IMG/VR virus record: IMGVR_UViG_3300039106_000596 | Coordinates: 1 to 46,334 of that record | Direction: 5' to 3' (one strand) | DNA: 46,334 bases | Source of the DNA: a virus | Shown: positions 28,558-37,907 of the stretch, piece by piece | Position numbering within the stretch: position 1 is the first letter of the stretch | How the letters are laid out: each line of letters opens with the position of its first letter | The notes under the pieces: model-generated | The model's input: the letters and a program-made list of their open reading frames with translations, nothing else | Database searches by the model: none | What the model was told of the DNA's origin: nothing | Translations under genes and position numbers: made by a program

Positions 28558-28606
28558 TATAAAAGAAAAGAGCTTGGACACTATGTCTAAGTAAGTGTCC
28601 AAGCTC
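28558..28606 (-). terminator. Strong rho-independent terminator after ssb
   Basis: A perfect 13-bp stem GAGCTTGGACACT / AGTGTCCAAGCTC (28570-28582 and 28594-28606) with an 11-nt loop, followed on the minus strand by TTTTCTTTT. It lies 8 nt past the ssb stop and 13 nt before the next start, isolating ssb from the recombinase run. Confidence 0.92.
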
Positions 28607-28613
28607 AGTTTAA

Positions 28614-29462
28614 TTAGAATGGTAATTCTGAGTCAGTTTCATCGTTAGCCTGTGGGTCCACAGATGGTGTAGATTTACCACCACCGATAGATGTTGTAGA
28701 TTCGGTATCGTTTGCGTAAACGTATCCACCTTTTTCACTATCCCACTTTGGAGTTTCTCCACGAGCGATTGCTTCAAGATAGTCAACAGGTTTTTTAGAA
28801 TATACATCCAGCCAAGTCAACTCATCATTAATCCAAGCGTCCGCTTGAGCTTTGTCTTCGTGTACTGCATTTGGGTCATCGTACATGATGGTAGAGATAC
28901 TTGTGTACTCTTTACCCGCAGGTGTTTTAGATTTAGTCAATTCGATAATAAGGTCACGTCCTTTTTCAGGGTCAGTGATATCACCTTTGTTTCTCCAAAT
29001 CGGAATGATTTTATCCAAGATACCATCATTCTTATAGTTGTGTTTAAATCTCCAAAATTTAACACCATCCGCTTCGTTATCACGGTCGATAACTTTAACG
29101 ATGTAAAACTTACGAGACTTGTATTGTTTTGCCAATTCTTTGTCTGATTCTTTACCCGTAGACATCAACTCTTCGTATACCTCATTCAAAGGTGAACGCT
29201 CGTTGTCATTTTTTCCTGGGTCGTAGAATTTGTTCCACTGACCACCAACTTGAATTTCGTGGTACCACGCTTCTTTAAATGGTGAAGAACCGTCTGCGGT
29301 TGGTAGGATACGTACTCTACGTTGTCCTGATTTCTCTTTGTCAGAGAGGATACAAGCGAAATACTTTTTCATTCTTTCGTCTTGTGACATTTTACTTTGG
29401 GCCCCGCCCCCTTGTTGTGCTTTTTCGTACTGTGCCAATACGGCGTCTAATGAACTCATCAT
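28614..29462 (-). CDS. 32: Single-stranded DNA-binding protein, gp32-like
   Basis: 282 aa, close to T4 gp32 (301 aa). The N-terminus (SLDAVLAQYEKAQ) is followed by an OB-fold core: RRVRILPTADGSSPFKEAWY, KFYDPGKNDNERSPLNEVYE, then SRKFYIVKVIDR and KFWRFKHNYKNDGILDKI. This order matches gp32-type SSBs of T4-like phages. Only one cysteine (FACILS) is present, so the His/Cys zinc site of T4 gp32 is absent. The low-complexity C-terminus ends DETDSELPF, an acidic tail with a PF tip resembling the bacterial SSB protein-interaction tail. Two start ATGs are consecutive. It is monocistronic, with its own promoter and flanking terminators. Confidence 0.93.
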   Translation of the reverse strand: MMSSLDAVLAQYEKAQQGGGAQSKMSQDERMKKYFACILSDKEKSGQRRVRILPTADGSSPFKEAWYHEIQVGGQWNKFYDPGKNDNERSPLNEVYEELMSTGKESDKELAKQYKSRKFYIVKVIDRDNEADGVKFWRFKHNYKNDGILDKIIPIWRNKGDITDPEKGRDLIIELTKSKTPAGKEYTSISTIMYDDPNAVHEDKAQADAWINDELTWLDVYSKKPVDYLEAIARGETPKWDSEKGGYVYANDTESTTSIGGGKSTPSVDPQANDETDSELPF

Positions 29463-29493
29463 GTTTTTATATATTTAAGTTTAATTTGTTCTA

Positions 29494-29525
29494 CAAATAT
29501 AGTCTAGTTTTCCCACTTTGTCAAA
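29494..29525 (-). promoter_or_regulatory. Bacteroidota-type -33/-7 promoter of ssb
   Basis: The minus strand has TTTG (29525-29522), 20 nt, then TATATTTG (29501-29494). This matches the Bacteroidota housekeeping promoter TTTG ... TAnnTTTG with near-consensus spacing. The start would lie ~25 nt before the ssb ATG. Confidence 0.8.
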
Positions 29526-29526
29526 T

Positions 29527-29554
29527 AAAAAAAGGTCACCTTTTGGGTGACCTT
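29527..29554 (-). terminator. Rho-independent terminator upstream of ssb
   Basis: Stem AAGGTCACC / GGTGACCTT (29532-29540 and 29546-29554, 9 bp, loop 5 nt) followed on the minus strand by TTTTTTT. It lies 20 nt past the stop of the 234-aa gene and immediately before the ssb -33 element. Confidence 0.92.
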
Positions 29555-29573
29555 ACATTATTTGTTGTGTTTG

Positions 29574-30278
29574 TTATTTGTATTTGAACTCGTCCTCAAA
29601 TCCGTTACCTTGGAAAGAATTCTTAATGTCATTAACATTGATGTCAGTCACGTCATCAGGTGTTAAAACATAATCATTTTTTCCCGTCTTTTCCATCTCT
29701 TCTGATTTGTCATCGAAGAATTGTGATAATTTTTGACTGTAAGGATATGAATCATACGTTCTTAATTCCAATTTTTCTTGTGGAGTTTTTTCACGATACT
29801 TTTCAATTTTATTTTCAAGAGAGTTTAATTTATTCATAATCGAATCCATCTCACCTAATCTTGATTCCAATTTGTTCAATTGACCAAATAAATTATCAAA
29901 GTAACTATCTTGTTTTGATTGAATATCTTTTTGAGTAGTAACTAAATCAGTTATATCTAATTCCTCAGAATCGGTTTCTTCTCCACCTTTTTCTTCTGAG
30001 TTACCCTCATCATCAATTTTTTCAACGTCAGGGTCATTCTCCACATCAATAGGTTCAGGAGCCGCTCCCGCTTCAGGTGCTGGTGGAGCCGCCGCATCAC
30101 CTGGAGGTGGTGGGGGAACTGCCGCTGCATCTGCAGGTGGTGGTGGAGGTGCCGCGCCCGCATCAGGTGCTAACGCCGCTAAATCATCCGCAGCTGGCTC
30201 GGTAGCCTGTTCTAAAATATATTTGTTGATACTTCTGTATCTTTCAATTTCACTTAAAATTTTTCTGTCTATACTCAT
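29574..30278 (-). CDS. Ala/Pro-rich protein with coiled coil, unknown
   Basis: 234 aa, ATG at 30276-30278. A short helical N-terminus (DRKILSEIERYRSINKYILE) is followed by a low-complexity Ala/Pro/Asp linker (~30-80, with PPPPP runs; GC-richer than its neighbours) and an acidic stretch (~80-115). A predicted coiled coil follows at ~125-175 (FDNLFGQLNKLESRLGEMDS; MNKLNSLENKIEKY), then a charged C-terminus. It could be a scaffold, internal virion or assembly protein; nothing catalytic is visible. It follows the 74-aa gene by 4 nt and precedes a terminator, so the pair forms a short unit. Confidence 0.75.
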   Translation of the reverse strand: MSIDRKILSEIERYRSINKYILEQATEPAADDLAALAPDAGAAPPPPPADAAAVPPPPPGDAAAPPAPEAGAAPEPIDVENDPDVEKIDDEGNSEEKGGEETDSEELDITDLVTTQKDIQSKQDSYFDNLFGQLNKLESRLGEMDSIMNKLNSLENKIEKYREKTPQEKLELRTYDSYPYSQKLSQFFDDKSEEMEKTGKNDYVLTPDDVTDINVNDIKNSFQGNGFEDEFKYK

Positions 30279-30282
30279 TGTA

Positions 30283-30507
30283 TTAACCGTTTAACAATTG
30301 CTTTATACCTTTAGATGTTTCAACTCTAACTTTTCTGTTGGCAGTTGTTTGGTGTCCAGCTCTTTCAATAAGACCATCTCTTTCTCTTACAGTATAACAA
30401 TCTCCTGTATCCAAGTCACAAACTTGCTTAGTTCCGTCACCATTATCTTCTTGTGAAAATCTTGTAGATTTACCAAGGTAGTTGTCTAATGCTGTTTTAA
30501 TGTCCAT
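30283..30507 (-). CDS. Small protein, unknown
   Basis: 74 aa, ATG at 30505-30507. It begins MDIKTALDNYLGKSTRFS and contains CDLDTGDCYTVRERDGLIER, a two-cysteine beta-hairpin-like core, then a basic C-terminus (NRKVRVETSKGIKQLL). A TATTTATAT box lies 12 nt before the start, and it is 4 nt from the following gene, suggesting a late two-gene unit. Family not recognised. Confidence 0.75.
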   Translation of the reverse strand: MDIKTALDNYLGKSTRFSQEDNGDGTKQVCDLDTGDCYTVRERDGLIERAGHQTTANRKVRVETSKGIKQLLNG

Positions 30508-30519
30508 AATTATGTTTCT

Positions 30520-30528
30520 ATATAAATA
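30520..30528 (-). promoter_or_regulatory. Candidate late-promoter box TATTTATAT
   Basis: The minus strand reads TATTTATATAGAAAC, 12 nt before the ATG of the 74-aa gene. The same 15-mer precedes the tape-measure gene. The role is inferred from recurrence. Confidence 0.5.
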
Positions 30529-30545
30529 TATCGTTATTTGTTAAA

Positions 30546-33500
30546 TTATAGAGTGAATCCAAATTGGAAGAATTGTGTTGCCGTACTATTTTCATTTGGT
30601 TGTTGTATTTTTCTGGCACTTATTTTCAAAGTACAAAGTACTTTACTAGTACCCTCTGGAATATCAATACCTTCATTATCAAAATAAAATAACACATCTT
30701 CGGCGTTTACTATATATGTAGTTTCGTTATTAAAGAAATTATCCATATAACTAGAAGGTATTGTTCCTTCACCTAAAATAACTTGAACGTATTGATTGTT
30801 TGATGTTGCACTCATTTTTACACATTGGTACGTCAATGATGGTTTTGGAGCACTTAAGTATAACCATTCAGCATTTCCTACAGCTCCTCCAGGTATTAAT
30901 TCAGGATTGATTTTTACTGTAAGTTCATAAGACGAACCATCAAATTCTGATACCATAACCACAGGCCCTGTTTGTTGTGGATTTGTATTACTATTTGGTG
31001 GTACTGATGGAACAACTGTTGGTGGTGCCGCGGAAACTTGTTGTGGATTATAAGTAAATGTTGTTGTAGTTGAGCCACTACCATAAACCCCTCCTAATGT
31101 TATTACATTGTTTTGTGGTACCGTAGTATTACTAAACGGTACAATAACAACTACGTTAGTGTCTCCGTTTATAGTAATACCTGTTGTTACCGTAACCCCG
31201 TTTACTGTAACGGCCGTTACTGAATCTAAATCATTACCAACAATATTAACAATTGTACCTGTAACACCCGTTAATGGTGTGAATGATGTGATGGATGGTG
31301 GTAAACAAACTACTGGTGGCGGTGATGTTGTATTTTGATTATTTGTTGCACCTGCACCCCCACTTGCAATTTGTTGTTCCTGAGCAGCGTTAGCCTCTCT
31401 AAGAGCGTTAGTCGCATCACCATTTAATTGTACTTTATTAGCAGATTTTAAACCGTTCCTAACTGTTTCAAATAATGTTGTATATTCATTTTGATTTGCA
31501 TCAAAATATTCTGGAGTTATATTAGGGTTATCACTTGTGGATGGTCTCCAATAACAAACATAATATTTCGGTACTCCTAATGGTGCGTTTCCATTAGTAC
31601 CAAAGAAAACACGTCCAACGTTTTGTTCTAATCTGGAAATCATGAAATCCAAGAATTTATCAAGACTGTCAAAATTAGCTATTGGTGTAGAACTGTTTGT
31701 TGTATCACTCGTTGAGTTTGAGACTGATACACAAGATGATTGTTGCGGTATAAAATACTCTCTCCCATTTGCACCCCAATACACACTTAACTCAACATTA
31801 GCAAAGTTATTATTATACCCATAAAAATTATCTTTGTTGAATGTTTTAATGTAACATATTAAATAAATGAGAACTTGTAAATTCGCATTACTTGTTTTAG
31901 CAACAATTGCGTTGGCTAATTCTTGTGGTGTTAATGCAATTGTGGTAGATTCAACAAAATTACCCCAAGTAGCATAGTTAGTGTTTAACATTAATGTACA
32001 ACTATTAACTGCTGCGGCAGTGTTATCACCAATCTGTGTTAAAATTGCGGTTTCATTTATTCCAGTTTTTGGTTTATCGGGTATATTCTCTTTTTTCTTT
32101 AATATTGCAGTTTCAATCTGTGTTAATAAGTTTTGATTTAAACTTTGTAATAAATTATCAATAGACGGTAAATCAAAAATACCTTGTCTAATACCCGTAA
32201 AATCTGTTTGGAATTGTCCAGGTTGAATACTATGATTAACTTCAGTTATCAAATAAGGTCCGTTAAACATTGGGACGTGTCTTAAATTGAAATACATTGT
32301 TGGTTGTAATAAAGCATTACCTAAAGAAATTACACGACATTGATAACTTCTTTTCTTATATAAGTTATATAAACCAACATTTTGAGTTGCAACATTTTTA
32401 CCATTAGCTTGGTTAACCATATCAATTTGAGTCTGTATGGACTCTGAGGTTGCCTTACCACTATCCATTGAAACCTCAAACGAGTAGAATATATTTTGAT
32501 TCCTATTTCCTACATCAACATTAAACCCAACACATTTATTTGACACCGCCCAATCTTTCTTACCAATCTGATTTTCAATTAATGGATTTTCAGACGCTCT
32601 TCGTAATTCAAATGAGTCATCTCTAAATCTTGAATTACCTTTAGGTAAATCTAATTGAGATGATGGTAGTCCCGCATAAAAACAAACAACTTTTGGACTC
32701 GATTTTCTATAATCAACATCTAAAAATGTTCCCCACATATTATCAGCAAACTCTAAAGAGCCTTCAGAATTCTGTGAAAGAGTTGTTCCATCCGCATCTT
32801 GAACATTATAAAAATTAACATATGCAGGTAATGGCATCACATTAAATTTATTCTTAATAAGAATTCCACTTAAGAATGTGAATACACTCATCTCCATATT
32901 GAATGACGACTCTTCAAAAGTTTTATTCCCTAACAGAGTATCTTTCAATGAAAAGATATCAACTAATAAAGTATCACCAATATTTCTTGAAGCTCTGTCC
33001 AAGAATAAGAAATCTTCAAATAACGTCTTACTTGAATAATCTCCACCCGCAACCCACTTATCGTTCAATGCTTTAAATACCTCATAATTTTCAACTTTGG
33101 ACTGTTGTCCATCAATCACGCTTTGTATTTTCTTTTCAGGTAACTCTTGTTGATTAGGTAATGCAAGTCTAACCCCAGCCAACACTTGATTTAAAAATAA
33201 GTTTTGAATTGCAGTTGTCCCGTCTAAATAAAGTTGTATTCTAGATTTAAACTCATTACTTGTTAAAGTTGGTGTTAACAGTTTTTGTGTTGCATATTGT
33301 TTTATTAATTGAGAACATAAAACAATATTATCTACAGTAAACTCGATGTTATTATCAATAAAGAAATCCGTAATATATGAACCTTGATTAGTATATCTTA
33401 AGTTTTGAATTGTTGAAAACCCAACCTCAGTTTCTAACGCTAACCACTCATTTGGGTACTGAGCCCTTGATTGAGCTAAAGTTATTGTTCCGTTACTTGA

Positions 33501-36500
33501 AGGTAAGGTATTGTTAACATACGTACCGAAATTAATTGGGTCAACCACAACGTTTGGTCCGTTGTTTGACTGAATAAATGAATCAACAACTCTTCTCTTA
33601 TAATTTGCAGGGTTTCCATATTTTAACATCACATCATATTCTAAAAATGATTTGATTGTGTTTGAGAATGATGTTAATTGTGTATTACCAAGTGTGTTAA
33701 AATATTCTGAATTTGATAGTCCTGTATTTGCATTTACTGTCATTAAACTCGAAAACAAATATTGGAAATTTCTAAATACCGCGTTGTTGTCTACTGGTGA
33801 CTCACCAATAGGTACACCTACTTGTGGTCCTAAATCAATATCCGCAATTGGCTTAGAGAAATTTAAAAACTCCTGTTCAAACTTATCTAAAATACTTTTA
33901 TCAAAAACTGAAAATATTTCTTCAATGTTAGAGTACTCGTCAGTAATTAATAATTTAAATGCCGATTGTTTTGTATTACCTGTTAATACTTTATTAACAT
34001 ATTTTTCAGGATTTGGTTTAACCACTTGTGTATTATCAAAATACCCATAGTTTGGTGCTGACCACAACATCCTTACAGAACCGTTGTAAATTGATGGGTT
34101 ATTTAAAAATGGTAAAATTTGTGTATTGTTCTGTAACAACTCAACATTTATTTGATTTATTGCGGAACCAAAAGAAGGAACTATAAAATATTTTCCACTT
34201 GTAGTATTTCGGTTTGGTCTACAATTACCCGATAAACTATTTAAATCCATAACGGTATCAGGTAAAACCACAGACCACGTTTCAATTGTAGATGTTTTTG
34301 GGAAACCACTTATTAAATCAACAATAGAACTTGACGGATTAATGTTTGAATCTTTGAAGTTATATACTTTCATACCTCCGCCAATACTAGTTTGGATTTC
34401 TTCATCGGTATAATTAACATATAAATCATACCCATTATAGAATACGTTAAAATCGTTAATTACTTTAGGGTAAAATCCTGTTTGTATTTTTGGATTGTTT
34501 ACTGATGTGACATTTTGTAAGGTAATTTCTTTAACTCCATCAAACTCAAACTTATATGTTTTTGTATCAGAACTAGTGATAGGGTCAAAATTAACCTTAT
34601 AGTCAAAATTGGTCCAAGCACTATCCAAGAAATCAACACCAGTTGTTTTGTAGGTTTTATATCTATACCAAATAGAACCCATCTTTAATACCCAAGCGTA
34701 TGGCATTTTATGAATTGCACCAAACTTTTTGAAACAAGATGCAATATAATCTAAATCATTTGGAGCATCTAATGTTTTGTATTTTTCTTTTAAAGACGCT
34801 AGTGGTAACGAATTAATAAATAAATAAGCGGCTTGAACATATGGGTACTTATCTTTTTTTCTCCAATTATATACACCATTCTGAATCGCATTCACCAAGT
34901 ATGGCGTGTTTAACATGGTAGTTGTTGTTTCAGTTGTAATGTTGTTGATTCTTCTTGTGTGGTAAACATACCCTTCAGTTGGTATAAACTTATTAGGGTC
35001 TTTTCTTGTGTCTAAAAATGCTGTTAAATTAGTCTGAACAATTTCAGAAGTTGGATTCGTAACTGTTAAGTAAGAAAAATTTGTTACAGGTCTATTTGTT
35101 GTATAATTGTAAACACTGTCAAAATTCGAAATAACGTTACGTTCTTTAAATACTTGTAATACTTGAGTTGTGTTATATACGTTATTATTTGTGTTCGTAT
35201 CACTTTGAGCCATATTTCCAGAAACCCAAGTTGGGTCTGTAAATGGATATGTATCGATAATTAATGGTTCGTTTGACGCATTTTTAACTAACTGTTCTAA
35301 CGCCTCGTATTTAGCAGGGTTTTGAGGTTCTTTACCTAAATCATTTGTACTAAGAATATTAAACGAATTTTCAGTTAAATTTCTAATATACGGTGTAACA
35401 TAAAAATCTCTAATAAATTCTTGATATGCTCTACCTGTACCTTGGTTAGAAAAATTAAACAAAGTTTCTTCGTAATTTTGAGCAGTAATGTTATAGTTCT
35501 TAAGTTTTAAAGTTAAGAAAGGAGAACTAATTCCTAAACTCGTAACAATGTTAGTTGTTTCTGAACTCAAAACTAAATCAGTTAGTTGATTCAACTGATT
35601 CGCATTTGCTCGGATATAACCCGAATAATTTGCGGTTAAAAATTGTCTTTCCCAAATTTCATAAAAGAATTTAATCTCTTCTTTATTAACATAAGCAATA
35701 CCGTTTGATGGATATTCTATCGCATTTATATTAATAATATTTGTCGTTGCCTGACTATCAGTTGGGACTTGAGCAATTGGAGGATTAAATCTTTGAGTAA
35801 TACCTCTCATATACTCTTCAACAAATTCAACTTCAGGCCATTTATCATAAAGATAACCTTTAGTAATATCAACAACTGAAGGGTCGGCAATATATCTTAA
35901 TTGAAAACGTCCTTTTTTATCGTCAGGTGTTTCAACAAAAAATTGTGGCCAAGGATAAACAGGAATTTGACTTGTAGATAGTCCTTGGTTTTGATTTGAA
36001 GCTTCTTGCGATTTTTTAAGATTATCATTTGTGTCAGTACCAGGTGCAGATGAAGGATTATCTAAAATCGCTAATTGTCTAACAGGGTCATATTTAACAT
36101 TCCAAGCATTTGTATGAACCTCATCCATTAAACGAATAAATGCTTCGGCTGAAGCCATAATAACCGCACAAACATTTCTTACCGTTGGTTTAAATCCAAG
36201 ACCAATTTTAGAATCCTCGATTTTTCTTGAAAAGTCCGCAGTTAATATAGTCTCATATTCCGTTAATTTTCTATTCGCCTCCGCTTCAAGTTGATAAATT
36301 AAATTTTCAAATCTTGGCTCAACTTGATTTGTCACCGTATTTGATTTAAAAATAAAAAATGGTGTCTTAACTAAATTACCTAAAGATACTGTAGAATTTA
36401 AACTAACCTCAAGAAATGGTTCGTATAATTTTTGTAAATAACTTTTAGTTGCCTCAGTATTTGCGGTTGTTGGTGATAATATTCCTGTCTGTTGAATAGT

Positions 36501-37907
36501 TGTTTTAGTTAAATCAATGTCATCAAAATTGACATTAATTAACATAGTATTAAAAGTTATAGGATTTTTAATCGGGGACTTACCTGTTGTTCCAAGAGTT
36601 GGGTTTTCCGATAATGTTTCATTATAATTAAAAGTAATTCCACTCAACAACGCTCGAGCGGTTTGTTGTCTTGTAGGGTCTTTTAATATTTCATCTTTAA
36701 AAGCATAAACATAAGTACCATTTTTTAAAACAATTGGTCTTAAATTCATATTTGTATTATACCAAGATGTGTCAGAACCATAAATTCTATCATAATAACC
36801 TTTTAAAGTTTCTTTGTAAGCCCTAATGTTAGTCAGTGGTTCTACATCAACTTTAGTATAAGAATCGATAATAGTTTTTTCAAAATTTTCCAACGAATTC
36901 ATGAATTGTGCAAATGTCATTTCAGGAAAATCAGGGTCAAGTAATCCTTTTGCCTTATATTCACTATAAACCTCAATTACTTTTTGATAACCCTTTTCAC
37001 TAACAATTTGAGTAACAACATCATTTGAATTATTACTCGCTTGACCAGCAATGGAATTACTTTGTCTTGTGGTCGATTCAATATTTTTATTACCCCCCTC
37101 CGCTGATGTTGGTGATTTAGATATATCAAATCTTGTACTGTACATGTGTGGTGCCGCCAGCAAATGCCCCATTGATATCTCATTAAGTATATTGAATTTA
37201 TATCCAACAAACTCTAATTGAACCTGATAATTACCACTAAACGTGTTAAATGATGCGTGGAATGTCTGTAAATTTAATTGGTATTTAATCGCTTGACCAT
37301 AATAACCTTTAAGTGTGAGATAAAATGGAGGATATGGTAAATTAAAAAATGCCGCGTAAGGTGAATTATCACCTAATTCAAACAAGGCTTTACCTTGAAT
37401 ATCTTCAAGAAGAATTGTGACTTGTGGTACAAATGAACTATTAGTTCTTACGTTAATTGATGTTATACCTAACAATCCATTATCTGTTGATGTGTTACCA
37501 GGGTTGTTAACTGTAACTCTATCATACGGTTTTGTTCCATCATTCGGTACAATAGTTTCAATCCTTGTTTGATTATTACCCAACCCATTTCGAGTACCCT
37601 TACCTGTTAGTTCATCATAATAACCAGAAGTTAAAAATGTATTTTCTGTTGGTCTCAAAAAATTAATTTTAGCAACAGAAATAACTCTAGCCCTATCTTC
37701 AGGACTTCCACCAACAGCTAACTTAGTTCTTGGCAATACTTCTGCCTCAAGGTTGGCAAACATAACCATATTTTCATGGTCAACCAATCTTTCACTAATA
37801 TTACCAAAGGCATCAATAGTTTTATTCGGGTCAACAACAATAATGTTATTGTAATCAAATTCTACTAATACGTTTCCACTGTTGTCTCCTGGTCTGTTAC
37901 CTGCCAT
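30546..37907 (-). CDS. Giant baseplate hub-type protein (gp27-like core)
   Basis: 2453 aa, the largest gene in the window, overlapping gp53 by 11 nt at its start. The N-terminal ~260 residues are a beta-rich tail domain (SNAEV-type start; FFNLPYPPFYLTLKGYYGQA; YQVQLEFVGYKFNILNEISM). Residues ~1735-1910 look like a hub/late-control domain: KKRSYQCRVISLGNALLQPT, HVPMFNGPYLITEVNHSIQP. Residues ~1970-2150 are a separate globular domain (IYLICYIKTFNKDNFYGYNN ... KYYVCYWRP) that might be a cell-wall hydrolase, but no catalytic residue can be assigned. Residues ~2200-2290 are an IPT/TIG-like domain (PSITSFTPLTGVTGTIVNIV). A cohesin-like beta domain ends it. The hub role is inferred from domain style and position after gp53. 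Confidence 0.7.
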   Translation of the reverse strand: MAGNRPGDNSGNVLVEFDYNNIIVVDPNKTIDAFGNISERLVDHENMVMFANLEAEVLPRTKLAVGGSPEDRARVISVAKINFLRPTENTFLTSGYYDELTGKGTRNGLGNNQTRIETIVPNDGTKPYDRVTVNNPGNTSTDNGLLGITSINVRTNSSFVPQVTILLEDIQGKALFELGDNSPYAAFFNLPYPPFYLTLKGYYGQAIKYQLNLQTFHASFNTFSGNYQVQLEFVGYKFNILNEISMGHLLAAPHMYSTRFDISKSPTSAEGGNKNIESTTRQSNSIAGQASNNSNDVVTQIVSEKGYQKVIEVYSEYKAKGLLDPDFPEMTFAQFMNSLENFEKTIIDSYTKVDVEPLTNIRAYKETLKGYYDRIYGSDTSWYNTNMNLRPIVLKNGTYVYAFKDEILKDPTRQQTARALLSGITFNYNETLSENPTLGTTGKSPIKNPITFNTMLINVNFDDIDLTKTTIQQTGILSPTTANTEATKSYLQKLYEPFLEVSLNSTVSLGNLVKTPFFIFKSNTVTNQVEPRFENLIYQLEAEANRKLTEYETILTADFSRKIEDSKIGLGFKPTVRNVCAVIMASAEAFIRLMDEVHTNAWNVKYDPVRQLAILDNPSSAPGTDTNDNLKKSQEASNQNQGLSTSQIPVYPWPQFFVETPDDKKGRFQLRYIADPSVVDITKGYLYDKWPEVEFVEEYMRGITQRFNPPIAQVPTDSQATTNIININAIEYPSNGIAYVNKEEIKFFYEIWERQFLTANYSGYIRANANQLNQLTDLVLSSETTNIVTSLGISSPFLTLKLKNYNITAQNYEETLFNFSNQGTGRAYQEFIRDFYVTPYIRNLTENSFNILSTNDLGKEPQNPAKYEALEQLVKNASNEPLIIDTYPFTDPTWVSGNMAQSDTNTNNNVYNTTQVLQVFKERNVISNFDSVYNYTTNRPVTNFSYLTVTNPTSEIVQTNLTAFLDTRKDPNKFIPTEGYVYHTRRINNITTETTTTMLNTPYLVNAIQNGVYNWRKKDKYPYVQAAYLFINSLPLASLKEKYKTLDAPNDLDYIASCFKKFGAIHKMPYAWVLKMGSIWYRYKTYKTTGVDFLDSAWTNFDYKVNFDPITSSDTKTYKFEFDGVKEITLQNVTSVNNPKIQTGFYPKVINDFNVFYNGYDLYVNYTDEEIQTSIGGGMKVYNFKDSNINPSSSIVDLISGFPKTSTIETWSVVLPDTVMDLNSLSGNCRPNRNTTSGKYFIVPSFGSAINQINVELLQNNTQILPFLNNPSIYNGSVRMLWSAPNYGYFDNTQVVKPNPEKYVNKVLTGNTKQSAFKLLITDEYSNIEEIFSVFDKSILDKFEQEFLNFSKPIADIDLGPQVGVPIGESPVDNNAVFRNFQYLFSSLMTVNANTGLSNSEYFNTLGNTQLTSFSNTIKSFLEYDVMLKYGNPANYKRRVVDSFIQSNNGPNVVVDPINFGTYVNNTLPSSNGTITLAQSRAQYPNEWLALETEVGFSTIQNLRYTNQGSYITDFFIDNNIEFTVDNIVLCSQLIKQYATQKLLTPTLTSNEFKSRIQLYLDGTTAIQNLFLNQVLAGVRLALPNQQELPEKKIQSVIDGQQSKVENYEVFKALNDKWVAGGDYSSKTLFEDFLFLDRASRNIGDTLLVDIFSLKDTLLGNKTFEESSFNMEMSVFTFLSGILIKNKFNVMPLPAYVNFYNVQDADGTTLSQNSEGSLEFADNMWGTFLDVDYRKSSPKVVCFYAGLPSSQLDLPKGNSRFRDDSFELRRASENPLIENQIGKKDWAVSNKCVGFNVDVGNRNQNIFYSFEVSMDSGKATSESIQTQIDMVNQANGKNVATQNVGLYNLYKKRSYQCRVISLGNALLQPTMYFNLRHVPMFNGPYLITEVNHSIQPGQFQTDFTGIRQGIFDLPSIDNLLQSLNQNLLTQIETAILKKKENIPDKPKTGINETAILTQIGDNTAAAVNSCTLMLNTNYATWGNFVESTTIALTPQELANAIVAKTSNANLQVLIYLICYIKTFNKDNFYGYNNNFANVELSVYWGANGREYFIPQQSSCVSVSNSTSDTTNSSTPIANFDSLDKFLDFMISRLEQNVGRVFFGTNGNAPLGVPKYYVCYWRPSTSDNPNITPEYFDANQNEYTTLFETVRNGLKSANKVQLNGDATNALREANAAQEQQIASGGAGATNNQNTTSPPPVVCLPPSITSFTPLTGVTGTIVNIVGNDLDSVTAVTVNGVTVTTGITINGDTNVVVIVPFSNTTVPQNNVITLGGVYGSGSTTTTFTYNPQQVSAAPPTVVPSVPPNSNTNPQQTGPVVMVSEFDGSSYELTVKINPELIPGGAVGNAEWLYLSAPKPSLTYQCVKMSATSNNQYVQVILGEGTIPSSYMDNFFNNETTYIVNAEDVLFYFDNEGIDIPEGTSKVLCTLKISARKIQQPNENSTATQFFQFGFTL

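Noticed and set aside
31780-32000. Firm annotation of a lysozyme or glucosaminidase domain in the hub protein
   Set aside because: The segment has an aromatic, NNN-containing style reminiscent of cell-wall hydrolases, but I cannot place catalytic residues.
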